Shown: positions 1 through 8,723 of the stretch, piece after piece | Position numbering within the stretch: position 1 is the stretch's first letter | How the letters are laid out: each line of letters opens with the position of its first letter | Assembly: GCA_018336015.1 (NCBI GenBank) | Contig: JAGXQZ010000052.1 | Span: 1-64,000, forward strand | Length of the DNA stretch: 64,000 nt | Source: Algoriphagus sp. | Lineage (GTDB): Bacteria; Bacteroidota; Bacteroidia; Cytophagales; Cyclobacteriaceae | Reading direction: 5' to 3' | Position numbers and translations under genes: made by a program | Notes under the pieces: generated by a model | The model's database searches: none | What the model saw: only the letters and a program-made list of their open reading frames with translations | What the model was told of the DNA's origin: nothing

Positions 1-684
1 CAGGGCATCAAGTCCAAGTACTTCGAAATGCGAACCTATACCGTTCATGAAGGAAAAATGCCAGACCTGATCCAGCGTTTTCAAAATCATACCCTGAAGC
101 TTTTCAAGAAGAACGGAATTGAAAATGTGGCTTACTTCCTTTCTGAAGAACAGCCTGACAAGCAGTTGACGTTTATTTTGGGTTACCCAGATCAGGCCTC
201 AAGAGATGTTCTATGGAACAAGTTTGCCAACGATCCGGAATGGGTTGCCGCTTACAAAGCCTCAGAAGCAAATGGACCTTTGGTTCAAAAAGTAGATCAG
301 GTGTTCATGGTTTGGGCAAATAATCTGAATGATAACAAAAAGCCAAAGCCAAGCGGAATCTTTCAGTTGAGAACTTACTACTGCTTCCCTGGTAAAATCG
401 AAAATATTCAAACCCGATTCCGTGACCATACTCAGGACTTATTTGAAAAGCAGGGCTTGAAAAATTATCCATACTGGTTAACGGTAGAAAAAGACGGCAG
501 CCAGCCAAAGCTAGTTTACCTATTGGGACATGATTCCAAAGATGCTTTTAATGCCGCATTTGATCGATTCAGAGTAGATCCTGACTGGGTCAAAGCTCGA
601 GACGAGTCTGAAGCTCCAGGTAAAATCGTCGAAAAGGTGGTTGGGGTCTTCTATACCGCTCTGCCTTTTTCTCCCATGAAATAG
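1..684 (+). CDS. NIPSNAP family protein, 5' end outside window
   Basis: The frame is open from the first base, so the start codon lies upstream; the first visible ATG (28) sits inside the conserved FEMRTYT stretch and is not the true start. Two tandem NIPSNAP-like (dimeric alpha/beta-barrel) repeats are visible, roughly residues 8-105 and 115-225 of the visible part. Each opens with an xRTYxxxxGK pattern followed by RFxxHT or RFRDHT. Bacteroidota members are usually secreted proteins of about 250 residues with no established function; the missing N-terminus would carry the signal peptide. The gene ends before a strong hairpin terminator. Confidence 0.85.
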   Translation, partial: QGIKSKYFEMRTYTVHEGKMPDLIQRFQNHTLKLFKKNGIENVAYFLSEEQPDKQLTFILGYPDQASRDVLWNKFANDPEWVAAYKASEANGPLVQKVDQVFMVWANNLNDNKKPKPSGIFQLRTYYCFPGKIENIQTRFRDHTQDLFEKQGLKNYPYWLTVEKDGSQPKLVYLLGHDSKDAFNAAFDRFRVDPDWVKARDESEAPGKIVEKVVGVFYTALPFSPMK

Positions 685-695
685 AGGTTTGTGTG

Positions 696-744
696 TTCAG
701 ATTTCGACGTTCGATATTCATCAGTCGATACTCGATATTTCCAA
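696..744. repeat. Heptad-word repeat island (TTCGATA-type)
   Basis: From 696 to 737 the sequence falls into consecutive 7-base units such as TTCGACG, TTCGATA, TTCATCA, GTCGATA and CTCGATA. This is one of several intergenic islands in the window with a 7-base period but different words. Function unknown. Confidence 0.6.
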
Positions 745-777
745 AATCCATTCAAGTTATTTTCGAGAGAAACAATC

Positions 778-816
778 AAAAGAAGCCACTCTGGATCGAT
801 CAGGGTGGCTTCTTTT
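778..816 (+). terminator. Rho-independent terminator after NIPSNAP gene
   Basis: Arms AAAAGAAGCCAC and GTGGCTTCTTTT form a stem with one internal mismatch around a gatcgat loop, and the 3' arm ends in a T run. It follows the NIPSNAP stop by about 95 bases. Confidence 0.85.
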
Positions 817-879
817 GTTGCTTGGGTAGCACTTTTTTGTAATTCTTCGTTTCAATGGTAATTGGATAAATTTGACTTG

Positions 880-1230
880 ATGCAAAAAGTTTTTTTCTTA
901 ATTCTATTCTGCACCCTCTTTCTTTCCTGTCGTGAAAATGACGGGCCCACTACTTGTGCGGTGGCAGCCCCTGTAAATGACCTGGCTTGGATTCAACAGG
1001 GGATCAAGGAATTGGAAAATTCAAGCTTGATCGAATACTCGTATTTAGTACAGGCTACCTACAAAGGGGAGACCGTATTCTTCTTTGGTTCCTGTTGCCC
1101 CTTCTGCAAGTTTGCATTGGTGATTCTGGATTGCCAGGGAAAGGCAATTTCCGGTTCTATCAGTACGGCGGACCTTATCGATCAAAAAGTAATCTGGAAA
1201 CCCGCAAATTCGGTTTGTGACTTGGATTAG
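880..1230 (+). CDS. Small lipoprotein, paralog A of a tandem pair
   Basis: A protein of 116 residues if started at the ATG at 880; an in-frame TTG at 862 is less likely because the signal peptide begins at MQKVFFLILF. The lipobox LFLSC gives a lipidated Cys followed by RENDG. The body has TTCAV near the start, an ETVFFFGSCCPFC segment with clustered cysteines, and the tail QKVIWKPANSVC. I do not recognise the family. It is clearly paralogous to the next gene (same order of TTC, DLAW, TVFFFG and the identical VIWKPANSVC tail). A TAAATTTG sequence at 867-874 matches the Bacteroidota -7 element, but no good -33 partner is visible, so a promoter there is only a weak possibility. Confidence 0.75.
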   Translation: MQKVFFLILFCTLFLSCRENDGPTTCAVAAPVNDLAWIQQGIKELENSSLIEYSYLVQATYKGETVFFFGSCCPFCKFALVILDCQGKAISGSISTADLIDQKVIWKPANSVCDLD

Positions 1231-1307
1231 CCTTTTGTGACTTACTCCATGGGCTGTAGCCTTTGAATTTGAATTTTCTTTTTTCTTAAATCAAAACTTC
1301 ACTGATT

Positions 1308-1658
1308 ATGAAATCATTTCTGCTTGTTTTGCTGAGTTCGGTCTTACTTTTTGGCTGTTCAGACAGCGAAAATCCTACAACTTGTGGAGTCGAGAATCCA
1401 TTGAAGGATTTGGCTTGGCTTAAACAGGAAATCGAAAATGCCAACGGTCCCAACAGCTCAGAATATTCCTTTTTGATGCAGGCGAGCTATCAGGGTCAGA
1501 CGGTTTTTTTCTTTGGATTTTGTAATCCTCTCTGGAATTATGCCACGATATACCAAGACTGTCAGGGTAATCGGATATCCGGTGAAATAACCTTTGCTGA
1601 TTTATCCAACCAAAAAGTAATCTGGAAACCTGCCAATTCGGTTTGCACATTTTCTTAA
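1308..1658 (+). CDS. Small lipoprotein, paralog B of a tandem pair
   Basis: 116 residues. Signal peptide MKSFLLVLLSSVLLFGC with a clear lipobox; the lipidated Cys is followed by SDSEN, an acidic stretch of the kind that sends Bacteroidota lipoproteins to the cell surface. It shares TTCGV, LKDLAWLKQEIE, QTVFFFGFC and the QKVIWKPANSVC tail with the gene upstream, so the pair arose by tandem duplication. The paralogs differ in the Cys-rich middle: SCCPFC upstream, FCNPLW here. Function unknown; disulphides are plausible in the exported product. Followed by a strong bidirectional terminator. Confidence 0.78.
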   Translation: MKSFLLVLLSSVLLFGCSDSENPTTCGVENPLKDLAWLKQEIENANGPNSSEYSFLMQASYQGQTVFFFGFCNPLWNYATIYQDCQGNRISGEITFADLSNQKVIWKPANSVCTFS

Positions 1659-1676
1659 CGGATCTTCTCCAAAAGT

Positions 1677-1715
1677 AAAAAGCCAGCTTGAAATCAATCA
1701 AGCTGGCTTTTTTTA
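1677..1715. terminator. Bidirectional terminator between convergent genes
   Basis: Arms AAAAGCCAGCTTG and CAAGCTGGCTTTT around an aaatcaat loop, flanked by A and T runs on the two sides. It serves the lipoprotein gene on + and the long ThuA/dehydrogenase gene ending at 1752 on -. Confidence 0.85.
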
Positions 1716-1751
1716 TAAGTAATTGAAAAAAGACCTAAGTCAGTTTAGAGA

Positions 1752-4700
1752 TTACTTCGCGTTGAAGGTGATTCCCATCAGAATAAACGTTCCCAGTTCA
1801 GCACCTTTGGCATCACTCACAAAATAAAGTTTATGCTTCTTGCCATCGGTAGCGCCAGTCACAGGGATCATAGCTTGGTGCATTAGGATAGGCATATTTG
1901 GAGCCTTAAATCCTTCACTCGGCTGGTGGGTTCCTTTGGCTACCACTTCACCAGTCGGGCTATCCAAACGAATCTCGAAATCCACCGGCACTTTGATCGG
2001 TTCTTGAGAAGCAGTCATCAAAGTCACCGAACCAATTCCTGTCAAGTCAATGGCAGGCAGAGCAAAGGATCCGGTTTGGTTAGGGACTGTCAGCAAGGTT
2101 CTACCGTCAAATACCATTTTGGTGTAGGTAGTAAAGTCACCTGCCTGCGCCAAGTTCACACTGTTTGGGCCTAATACCAAAGAAGTGGAACCTGTCAAAG
2201 GCTTGATGTTTTCTCCTCCTTTATCAGTGTAGGTAGCGGAAATCACCAAGGATCCGGTAGGAGAAGCTGGCTTGCCCAAGGTTGGGTCAACGCTTCCTTT
2301 TGCTGCCAAGGTTGGCTTGCTTTCTTGTCTGAGCGAAAGGATATAGGTCACCAAGGCATTGACTTCGGAGGCTTTCAAGTCTGGATTGGCAGGCATTGCA
2401 GTCTCACCCCAAACACCTCCTCCGCCTTTTCTGATTTTCTCCACCAGGTAATCACGGTTTCGCTCCCTGTATTTTTTCGCCACTTCGGTATAAGCAGGTC
2501 CGATGGAAGCCTCATTTTCTTTATGACAGGTTTTACAGGTCAATGACTGCACCAAAGATTTCCCGGTCATGGCTTCGCTCATCACCTTGTGGCCCATATC
2601 GGCTTCTGCCTGATCGATTCCCTGTAAGTAATCTGCTGCTACATACAAGCTGCTGATATCGCTCGAAGCTTCCGGATGATCTTCATCGGAAACGGCTACG
2701 GAATAGCTCACTTTTTTGCCCGGGAAGTAGAAAGATTGGTTTCCATCCACTGAAATGCTCACGACTGGAGCAACATTCCCAGAATAAACGGATACCAATG
2801 GACTGGTTCCCGTCAATCCGGAAGGATCCGCTGCAGTCACCTTAATTTCAAATTCACCCACTGTAGAATAGGTATGGGAAAGCGTCGGTTCGTTCGTGGT
2901 TTTGGTTTCACCATTACCCAAGTCCCAGGTGTAAGTGAGGGCGTCTTTCTCCGGATCTGAAGCGGTTGCATTCAAGGTCACAGTCAAAGGATTTTTGCCG
3001 GAAGTTTTGTCTACAGTCAATTCTGAAACTACAGGCGCTCGGTTTCCTCCATTGTAGTCAATTCGGAATAGACCTGCGTCAGGGTTTTTGCTAAACCAGC
3101 CATTTCCATACTCGAGGATATAGATTTTTCCGTCAGGACCCATTTCCATATCCATCAAGGCGTTGAATTTGGTGCCTTTCATGAAGGGTTCCATTTTGTC
3201 AAAATCACCGTTTTCCCGCATGGTCACCACTTTGATCCAGCCTCTGATCCAGTCATAGATGAAAAGTTTTCCGTCGTAGTAATCCGGCATTCTGGTTTCT
3301 GCTGGATACATGTCAGAATAGTAAACCGGTCCAGCCATGGCATTACGTCCGCCTGTTCCCAGCTGAGGGAAGTCAGGAGATACCGCATACGGATACCAGA
3401 TAAAGGCAGGTTCTACCGGTGGCAGTTTCTTCAGACCAGTATTGTTTGGAGAGTTGTTTTCCGGTCCGGCGATATCAAATGCCTGACCGGTCTGCCCGGT
3501 TTCATAGTTGAATTCACGGTACGCGAAGTTGTTTCCGATCGTATATGGCCAGCCGAAATGTCCGGCTTTTCTTGCCTGGTTCACTTCATCGTAACCTCGA
3601 GGACCTTTTACATCAAGCGAATCATTGGCGGCATCAGGTCCCACTTCACCCCAATAGAGGAATCCGTTTTTCTGATCCACAGCGATTCGGTAAGGGTTTC
3701 TCAAGCCTTGGGCATAGATTTCAGGACGTGTTCCTTCGGTACCTTGTGGGTACAAGTTCCCTTCAGGAATGGTATAGCTTCCGTCTTCGGCTACTTTGAT
3801 TCGGAGGATTTTTCCTCTTAGGTCATTGGAGTTGCCGGAGCTTCGACGTGCATCCCACTGCTTGTTGCCATCACGGCTGTCAAGCGGTGCGTAGCCGTTG
3901 AGGGTGTATTTGCTGCCTGGTTGATTGAATGGGGTGGAGTTGTCACCCGTGGAAAGGAATAAGTTTCCGTCTTTGTCAAAGGCAATGGAGCCGCCGGTAT
4001 GGCAGCAGATGTCACGCTGAGAGTAGAGTTCGAGGATGATTTGCTCGGAAGCCATGTCCCAGACTCCATTGGCAAACTTGAATCGGGAAAGTCGGTTGAT
4101 TTCTTTGTCACCGGTAGGTGCGTAGAAGGCATAAACCCAATTGTTGGTCGCGTAATTCGGATCTTTTTGCAAGCCCATCAAGCCTTCTTCAGCATTGACA
4201 CCTTTCACCTCAGTTTTCCAATACACATCCAGTTTTACGATTTCTTTCAGTTCGCCGGTGGCATTGTTGTAGTGAAGGATTTCCCCTCTTCGCTGAGCTA
4301 CCAAAATGTCCAAATTAGGAAGAATGGTCATTTCTGTCGGTTCGGTAAACTGACCGATGGAAAGGGTAGTCTTGGTGAATCTGTTTTCTTCAGGGGCACG
4401 CTTAGACTTGGCTTTGCTGTAGTCCAGTTCTTCGTTTTCACCGATTGCATATTGAATACCTGAAAGCAAATGCTTCAAGAAATCAGCTTCTTCGTAAGAT
4501 TCTTTGGTGTGTCCACCGCCGGTGTAGTACGCTCGTCCGCCGTCAAAGTCATGGTACCAAGCAATCGGATGCTCGCCCATGTCAGCTCCTCCTTGGTAGG
4601 AAGTTTCGTCCAGCATGAGAAGTTTCTTCGTGTTTGGATTGACTTTTTTATAGCTGTACCATTCGTCGGTACGCTCCCAAGATTCAGGCAGAAAGTCTAC

Positions 4701-5195
4701 AGAAGGATGTTTTTCACCTGCTTTGGTGATCTTTCCTGGCTGTACGTTTGGATGAGGATCGTTAATGCCGGGATGGTCAGAGAAATACCCGCCTACCAGT
4801 CGGCCGTACCAGCCCCACTCGTATTCGGTATCTGCCGCAGCGTGGATTCCTACAAAGCCACCGCCTGATTGGATGTAGCGTTCAAAATCCGCCTCTTGGT
4901 AGTGATCCAAGACATCACCGGTGGTGCTCAAGAAGATCACCGCTGCATATTGAGCAAGGTTTTCTTCATTGATCAACTCGGCATTTTTGGTGGTATCTAC
5001 CGCAAAGCCGTTTTCGGCTCCCAATTTTTGGATTGCAGCGATCCCGTTTGGAATGGATTCATGATAGAATCCCGCAGTTTTGCTGAAAATCAGCACTTTC
5101 GGTTGGCCTTCCCGCTTTTTGGAGCAAGAAGCCAAACCTACTCCCAACAGCACAAGCAAAAAGAGCAGGCTACGTAGGTTTTTCGGGTAATTCAT
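1752..5195 (-). CDS. ThuA / PQQ-type sugar dehydrogenase / PKD / cytochrome c lipoprotein
   Basis: 1147 residues. Lipobox LASC places the lipidated Cys at about residue 24. Domain order: ThuA-like glutamine-amidotransferase fold (about 33-250, with the GGGFVGIHAA segment); glucose/sorbosone-dehydrogenase-type six-bladed propeller (about 275-715, with CCHTGGSIAFDKDGNLFLSTGD and the LRNPYRIAVD strand); a PKD domain (about 719-800, ending LSHTYSTVGEFEIKV); a cytochrome c with haem motif CKTCH at about 887-891 and a possible distal Met in AMPANP; and a C-terminal beta-rich carbohydrate-binding-like region. The family is common in Bacteroidota and is thought to oxidise sugars at the envelope and pass electrons to the haem; substrate unknown. 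ThuA itself is linked to disaccharide metabolism elsewhere. galK lies just upstream on the same strand. Confidence 0.88.
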   Translation of the reverse strand: MNYPKNLRSLLFLLVLLGVGLASCSKKREGQPKVLIFSKTAGFYHESIPNGIAAIQKLGAENGFAVDTTKNAELINEENLAQYAAVIFLSTTGDVLDHYQEADFERYIQSGGGFVGIHAAADTEYEWGWYGRLVGGYFSDHPGINDPHPNVQPGKITKAGEKHPSVDFLPESWERTDEWYSYKKVNPNTKKLLMLDETSYQGGADMGEHPIAWYHDFDGGRAYYTGGGHTKESYEEADFLKHLLSGIQYAIGENEELDYSKAKSKRAPEENRFTKTTLSIGQFTEPTEMTILPNLDILVAQRRGEILHYNNATGELKEIVKLDVYWKTEVKGVNAEEGLMGLQKDPNYATNNWVYAFYAPTGDKEINRLSRFKFANGVWDMASEQIILELYSQRDICCHTGGSIAFDKDGNLFLSTGDNSTPFNQPGSKYTLNGYAPLDSRDGNKQWDARRSSGNSNDLRGKILRIKVAEDGSYTIPEGNLYPQGTEGTRPEIYAQGLRNPYRIAVDQKNGFLYWGEVGPDAANDSLDVKGPRGYDEVNQARKAGHFGWPYTIGNNFAYREFNYETGQTGQAFDIAGPENNSPNNTGLKKLPPVEPAFIWYPYAVSPDFPQLGTGGRNAMAGPVYYSDMYPAETRMPDYYDGKLFIYDWIRGWIKVVTMRENGDFDKMEPFMKGTKFNALMDMEMGPDGKIYILEYGNGWFSKNPDAGLFRIDYNGGNRAPVVSELTVDKTSGKNPLTVTLNATASDPEKDALTYTWDLGNGETKTTNEPTLSHTYSTVGEFEIKVTAADPSGLTGTSPLVSVYSGNVAPVVSISVDGNQSFYFPGKKVSYSVAVSDEDHPEASSDISSLYVAADYLQGIDQAEADMGHKVMSEAMTGKSLVQSLTCKTCHKENEASIGPAYTEVAKKYRERNRDYLVEKIRKGGGGVWGETAMPANPDLKASEVNALVTYILSLRQESKPTLAAKGSVDPTLGKPASPTGSLVISATYTDKGGENIKPLTGSTSLVLGPNSVNLAQAGDFTTYTKMVFDGRTLLTVPNQTGSFALPAIDLTGIGSVTLMTASQEPIKVPVDFEIRLDSPTGEVVAKGTHQPSEGFKAPNMPILMHQAMIPVTGATDGKKHKLYFVSDAKGAELGTFILMGITFNAK

Positions 5196-5289
5196 AAGGT
5201 TTGGATTAATTTTTCGGGAAAATAGGAAAAAAGTACAAACCCTTGATTGCGAAGCGTTGTAAAGGATATTTTAAAGGATCAATCGGTAG

Positions 5290-5305
5290 TTTTTATCGAT
5301 AAAAA
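5290..5305. promoter_or_regulatory. Perfect 16-bp AT palindrome between galK and the ThuA gene
   Basis: TTTTTATCGATAAAAA is perfectly palindromic and lies 6 bases past the galK stop, upstream of the ThuA/dehydrogenase gene on the same strand. It could be an operator or a weak terminator hairpin; I cannot choose between them. Confidence 0.3.
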
Positions 5306-5311
5306 TTTGGT

Positions 5312-6457
5312 TTACAAAACCCTCGCCCCCTCGCCAATCTCCACCAAAATAAACTCAGGGGTTTTTTGGAAAGCTTGTTCGTAGGGGGATTTTAAAGCAG
5401 CTTGGAAGGCTTCCAGTTCGGAGGTTTTGACCAAGTTGAGGGTACAGCCGCCAAAGCCTCCTCCCATCATGCGTGCACCTAGGACAAAGTCAAGGGCTTG
5501 GGCTTTTTCCGTCAGGAAATCCAACTCGGCACAGCTGACTTCGAAGTCTTGGCTAAGGCTTTGGTGGGTAGCGTTGAGTAGCTTTCCGAAGGATTCCAAA
5601 TCTCCGGCTTGTAAGGCTGTTGCCGCTTCATGTACGCGGGCGCATTCGGTGATGATGTGTTTTGCCTTTGGGTAAAGTGCTTCAGGAAGGAGTATCTCTA
5701 CTTTTTCGAGGTCGGTGAAGGATAAATCTCGGAGTGTCTTTATTTGTGGAAACTCGGATTGGAGGATTCTCACGCTTTCCTCACAGGCTTCTCGGCGCTT
5801 ATTGTACGCGGTATCTGCCAAGGTGTGCTTGACCTTGGTATTGACCAGCATGAGGGAATAGTCTCCAAGGTGGACCGAGATTTCCTGATGGGTGTTGGGT
5901 CGGCAATCCAGCAAAAGTGCCTTTCCTTCGGCACCGAAAGCAGACGCATACGGATCCATGATCCCGCATTTGACTCCGGCGTAGAGGTGTTCAGACTTTT
6001 GGGCGTAGAGGACGATGTTTTTCTTGGGTATCTGAAAGTCGAACAGGCTAGAAATAGCAGTTCCAATGGATACCGATAATGCAGCCGAGGAGGAAAGCCC
6101 CGAACCCACGGGAATCGTGCCTCCGATCACCATGTCAAATCCCTGTACCTCGTAACCTGACTGCTTCATCAAGGCACACATGCCCATGACATAGGTGGCC
6201 CAATGCCCGTTTTTCGGGGAAATATAATCCAACTCGAAACTGAATTCCTGGGCAAAGTCCATGGAATATAGTCGGCATACCGTCAGTCCATTCTTTTGAA
6301 TCCCAACCCAAATCCCCTGCGCCACAGCGGCAGGAAATACAAATCCTTCCTGGTAATCCGTGTGTTCCCCGATCAGGTTGATCCTTCCTGGAGCAAAAGC
6401 GACTAGCGGAGTGGTGGCAAAATAGGATTGAAAGGTTTTGGTGAGTTGGGTGATCAT
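5312..6457 (-). CDS. galK: Galactokinase
   Basis: 381 residues, the usual length. GHMP-kinase signatures are all present: GRINLIGEHTDY near residue 24-35 (the galactokinase signature with sugar-contacting E, H and D), the glycine-rich PVGSGLSSSAALS ATP loop around 117-130, and MMGGGFGGC near the C-terminus. It phosphorylates galactose at C1 in the Leloir pathway. It lies 80 bases downstream of a LacI-type regulator on the same strand, suggesting co-transcription. No other Leloir gene is in view. Confidence 0.96.
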   Translation of the reverse strand: MITQLTKTFQSYFATTPLVAFAPGRINLIGEHTDYQEGFVFPAAVAQGIWVGIQKNGLTVCRLYSMDFAQEFSFELDYISPKNGHWATYVMGMCALMKQSGYEVQGFDMVIGGTIPVGSGLSSSAALSVSIGTAISSLFDFQIPKKNIVLYAQKSEHLYAGVKCGIMDPYASAFGAEGKALLLDCRPNTHQEISVHLGDYSLMLVNTKVKHTLADTAYNKRREACEESVRILQSEFPQIKTLRDLSFTDLEKVEILLPEALYPKAKHIITECARVHEAATALQAGDLESFGKLLNATHQSLSQDFEVSCAELDFLTEKAQALDFVLGARMMGGGFGGCTLNLVKTSELEAFQAALKSPYEQAFQKTPEFILVEIGEGARVL

Positions 6458-6464
6458 AGAAAAC

Positions 6465-6528
6465 GTTATTAAGTTATTGGTTAATAGTAAGTATCCGCCT
6501 GAGACCTATAACTAATAACTCAATAACT
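6465..6528. repeat. Heptad-word repeat island (GTTATTA-type), self-complementary
   Basis: The 80-base gap between the LacI gene and galK contains units such as GTTATTG, GTTAATA and GTAAGTA, then their rough complements CTATAAC, TAATAAC and CAATAAC. The two halves can pair as a long imperfect hairpin. Confidence 0.5.
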
Positions 6529-6537
6529 TTTTGCTGA

Positions 6538-7572
6538 TTATTTTTTCACTTCAAAATGCTGGGATGATTTCCTAGGAACGAGTGTCGTTTCCAAAACAAT
6601 GGAGATCGGATCTTCGGAGGCAATGCCATCCAATTGATCCAACAGGTGGCTGACAGCCAATTTTCCCATTTCGTAGCCAGGTTGTGCCACCGTGGTCAGT
6701 GGGGGTTCGACTACTGCGGACGTAGGATTGTTGGTGAATCCGGCCAAAGCAATGTCCTCTGGAATGCGGATGCCTTGAGATTTCCATTCGGTCAACACAT
6801 CTACAGCCACAGGGTCAATCATGCAAAAAACAGCGTCAGGCTGTGGGCGCATGTGGAGAATGTCACGGGCGACTTTGATATTTCCTGCTTCGGTCAGGTC
6901 GGTGATTTTGATCAGGGAATTGTCCTGATGGACGCCAAACTCTGCCAAGGCACGGAGATACCCTTCTTTTCGCTTTTTGGAAATGTACAAGTCCTCAGGG
7001 CCTGAGACGTAAACGATTCGTCTGGAACCATTTTCAAGCAAATGCTTGGTCACTTGATATGCACCGCCGGCATCGTTGAAGGTGACTTTGGAAACAGGGA
7101 TGTCTTCCTGCACCCGGTCAAACAACACAAAGTTGATTTCCCGGTCATAGAGGTCGTAGAGGTGGTCAAATTGGTTGGTTTCACGACTGAGCGAAATCAA
7201 CAGCCCGTCCACTTGGCTGGAAACTAAGGTTCGGATATTGGCTTTTTCCTGTTCGATCGATTCGTTGCTTTGGCAGATCATCACGTTGTAGCCACGCTTG
7301 TTGGCGGTGTCTTGGATGCCGCTAATGCAAGAGGCGAAAAAGTGAGAAGTGATCTCCGGTACGATTACCCCGAGGGTTTTGGAACGGCTGATACGAAGAC
7401 TTTGAGCCAGAAGATTGGGTTGGTAGTTCATCTCCTTGGCAGCCTCCACGATCTTTCGCTTGGTCTCAGGATGCAATTCCGGGGAGTCTTTGAGCGCCCT
7501 GGAAATGGTGGAAACCGACACGCCGAGCTTTTTGGCGATTTCCTTCATCGTGATCTGATGACCCTTTTTCAT
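6538..7572 (-). CDS. LacI family transcriptional regulator
   Basis: 344 residues. The N-terminal helix-turn-helix MKEIAKKLGVSVSTISRALK is typical of LacI/GalR, followed by the hinge region (YQPNLLAQSLR) and a periplasmic-binding-protein-like sensor domain beginning TLGVIVPEITSHFFASCISG. Its position directly upstream of galK on the same strand suggests it senses a sugar and controls galK or the sugar-oxidising gene beyond it. I could not identify a convincing operator in the 165 bases upstream of its start. Confidence 0.93.
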   Translation of the reverse strand: MKKGHQITMKEIAKKLGVSVSTISRALKDSPELHPETKRKIVEAAKEMNYQPNLLAQSLRISRSKTLGVIVPEITSHFFASCISGIQDTANKRGYNVMICQSNESIEQEKANIRTLVSSQVDGLLISLSRETNQFDHLYDLYDREINFVLFDRVQEDIPVSKVTFNDAGGAYQVTKHLLENGSRRIVYVSGPEDLYISKKRKEGYLRALAEFGVHQDNSLIKITDLTEAGNIKVARDILHMRPQPDAVFCMIDPVAVDVLTEWKSQGIRIPEDIALAGFTNNPTSAVVEPPLTTVAQPGYEMGKLAVSHLLDQLDGIASEDPISIVLETTLVPRKSSQHFEVKK

Positions 7573-7739
7573 GTGCTTTGAATTTGTTTTTCAGAGGCCA
7601 CATGGAATCTCGCATTGCTGCCAAATTTTAACTTGGTTTCGGCTGATCTAATGCTCGATTTCATAGGTAGTGCTTTCTGTTATCCTTAAAATGCAATCGT
7701 CTGCTATTACGAATAAAGCAAAGATTTGGCGAAAAAACG

Positions 7740-8723
7740 CTATTCCTGATAAACTGTAAACAAAACAGTTTCACCGACTGCTTTCAGAGTACGAGCGTCA
7801 ATCAGCTCCATGTTGTCTTGGTGGGTATGGTGGTAATGACCAAATCCAAACTCGGGTGAAAACTCAATGATATCTACCATTGGAATTCCTCCAATCGCAT
7901 TGACAAAGTAATGGTCATCCAAAATCTCCGGAGCATCCTGCTGAATGAAAAAGCCGGAGTGTCCCAACTGGGAGCCATTTCCCCAAACCTTCGACACGAT
8001 GCCGCTCGCGTATTGTCTGGAATACCCTTCTCGGTAAAATCTGGCGTTTTTGGCTCCCACTAAATCGACCAAAATCCCATAATAGGCGGAGTAATTTGGA
8101 ATATGCTTGTTTTTGGACCAATACTGCGAACCGTGGCACCACCAGATTTGGGCGTTATTGGTAACCTTCGCGTTTTCCGGTTCACCGTCATCCTCTCCAT
8201 CAAAGAAGATCAAATCAATCCCCACTTCCGGCTTCAACTCCTGCGAAGCAATCGTACGAGCGATTTCCATCAATACGCCCACTCCGGATGCACCGTCGTT
8301 GGCTCCGTCGATGGGTTCGTTGAGTCGTTCGGTATCTTTATCGGCAATTCTACGAGTATCCCAATGGGCAGCTAAAAGGATGCGCTTGGTGGCTTGAGGG
8401 TTATAGGAAGCGATGATGTTGGACAAGTTCCAAGTCAAACCGTCGTAAGTCTTGGCTTGAAAATCCTGAGACTGTACCGACCAATCGTATTTTTCCAAGG
8501 TGGAAATCATCCAAGCTTTGGTAGCTGCATGGCCTTTGGTACCCGGTACGCGGGGGCCGAAATCCACCTGCTTCTGCACAAAAGCATAGGCGGAATCTGC
8601 ATTGAATGCAGGATAAGGCTTCAGGACTACTTCGGGAGTGACGGTGGTTTCGGTAGTTTTTTCCCCCGAACACGCCCATACAAAAATCAACAGGGCAATT
8701 AGCCAAAGTTTACTATTCTTCAT
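7740..8723 (-). CDS. M28-fold lipoprotein, probable glutaminyl-peptide cyclotransferase
   Basis: 327 residues. Lipobox FVWAC anchors it to a membrane. The M28 zinc-hydrolase fold shows the expected metal-site segments: [32 protein letters not shown] and the late HTHQDN. Sequence style and length match the bacterial glutaminyl cyclases of Bacteroidota (the Porphyromonas type), which turn N-terminal Gln into pyroglutamate, rather than processive aminopeptidases. This fits the many exported proteins in the window that have Gln right after the predicted signal-peptidase site. The start overlaps the 3' end of cysS by 11 bases, so the two are probably co-transcribed. An M28 aminopeptidase activity is the alternative. 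Confidence 0.82.
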   Translation of the reverse strand: MKNSKLWLIALLIFVWACSGEKTTETTVTPEVVLKPYPAFNADSAYAFVQKQVDFGPRVPGTKGHAATKAWMISTLEKYDWSVQSQDFQAKTYDGLTWNLSNIIASYNPQATKRILLAAHWDTRRIADKDTERLNEPIDGANDGASGVGVLMEIARTIASQELKPEVGIDLIFFDGEDDGEPENAKVTNNAQIWWCHGSQYWSKNKHIPNYSAYYGILVDLVGAKNARFYREGYSRQYASGIVSKVWGNGSQLGHSGFFIQQDAPEILDDHYFVNAIGGIPMVDIIEFSPEFGFGHYHHTHQDNMELIDARTLKAVGETVLFTVYQE

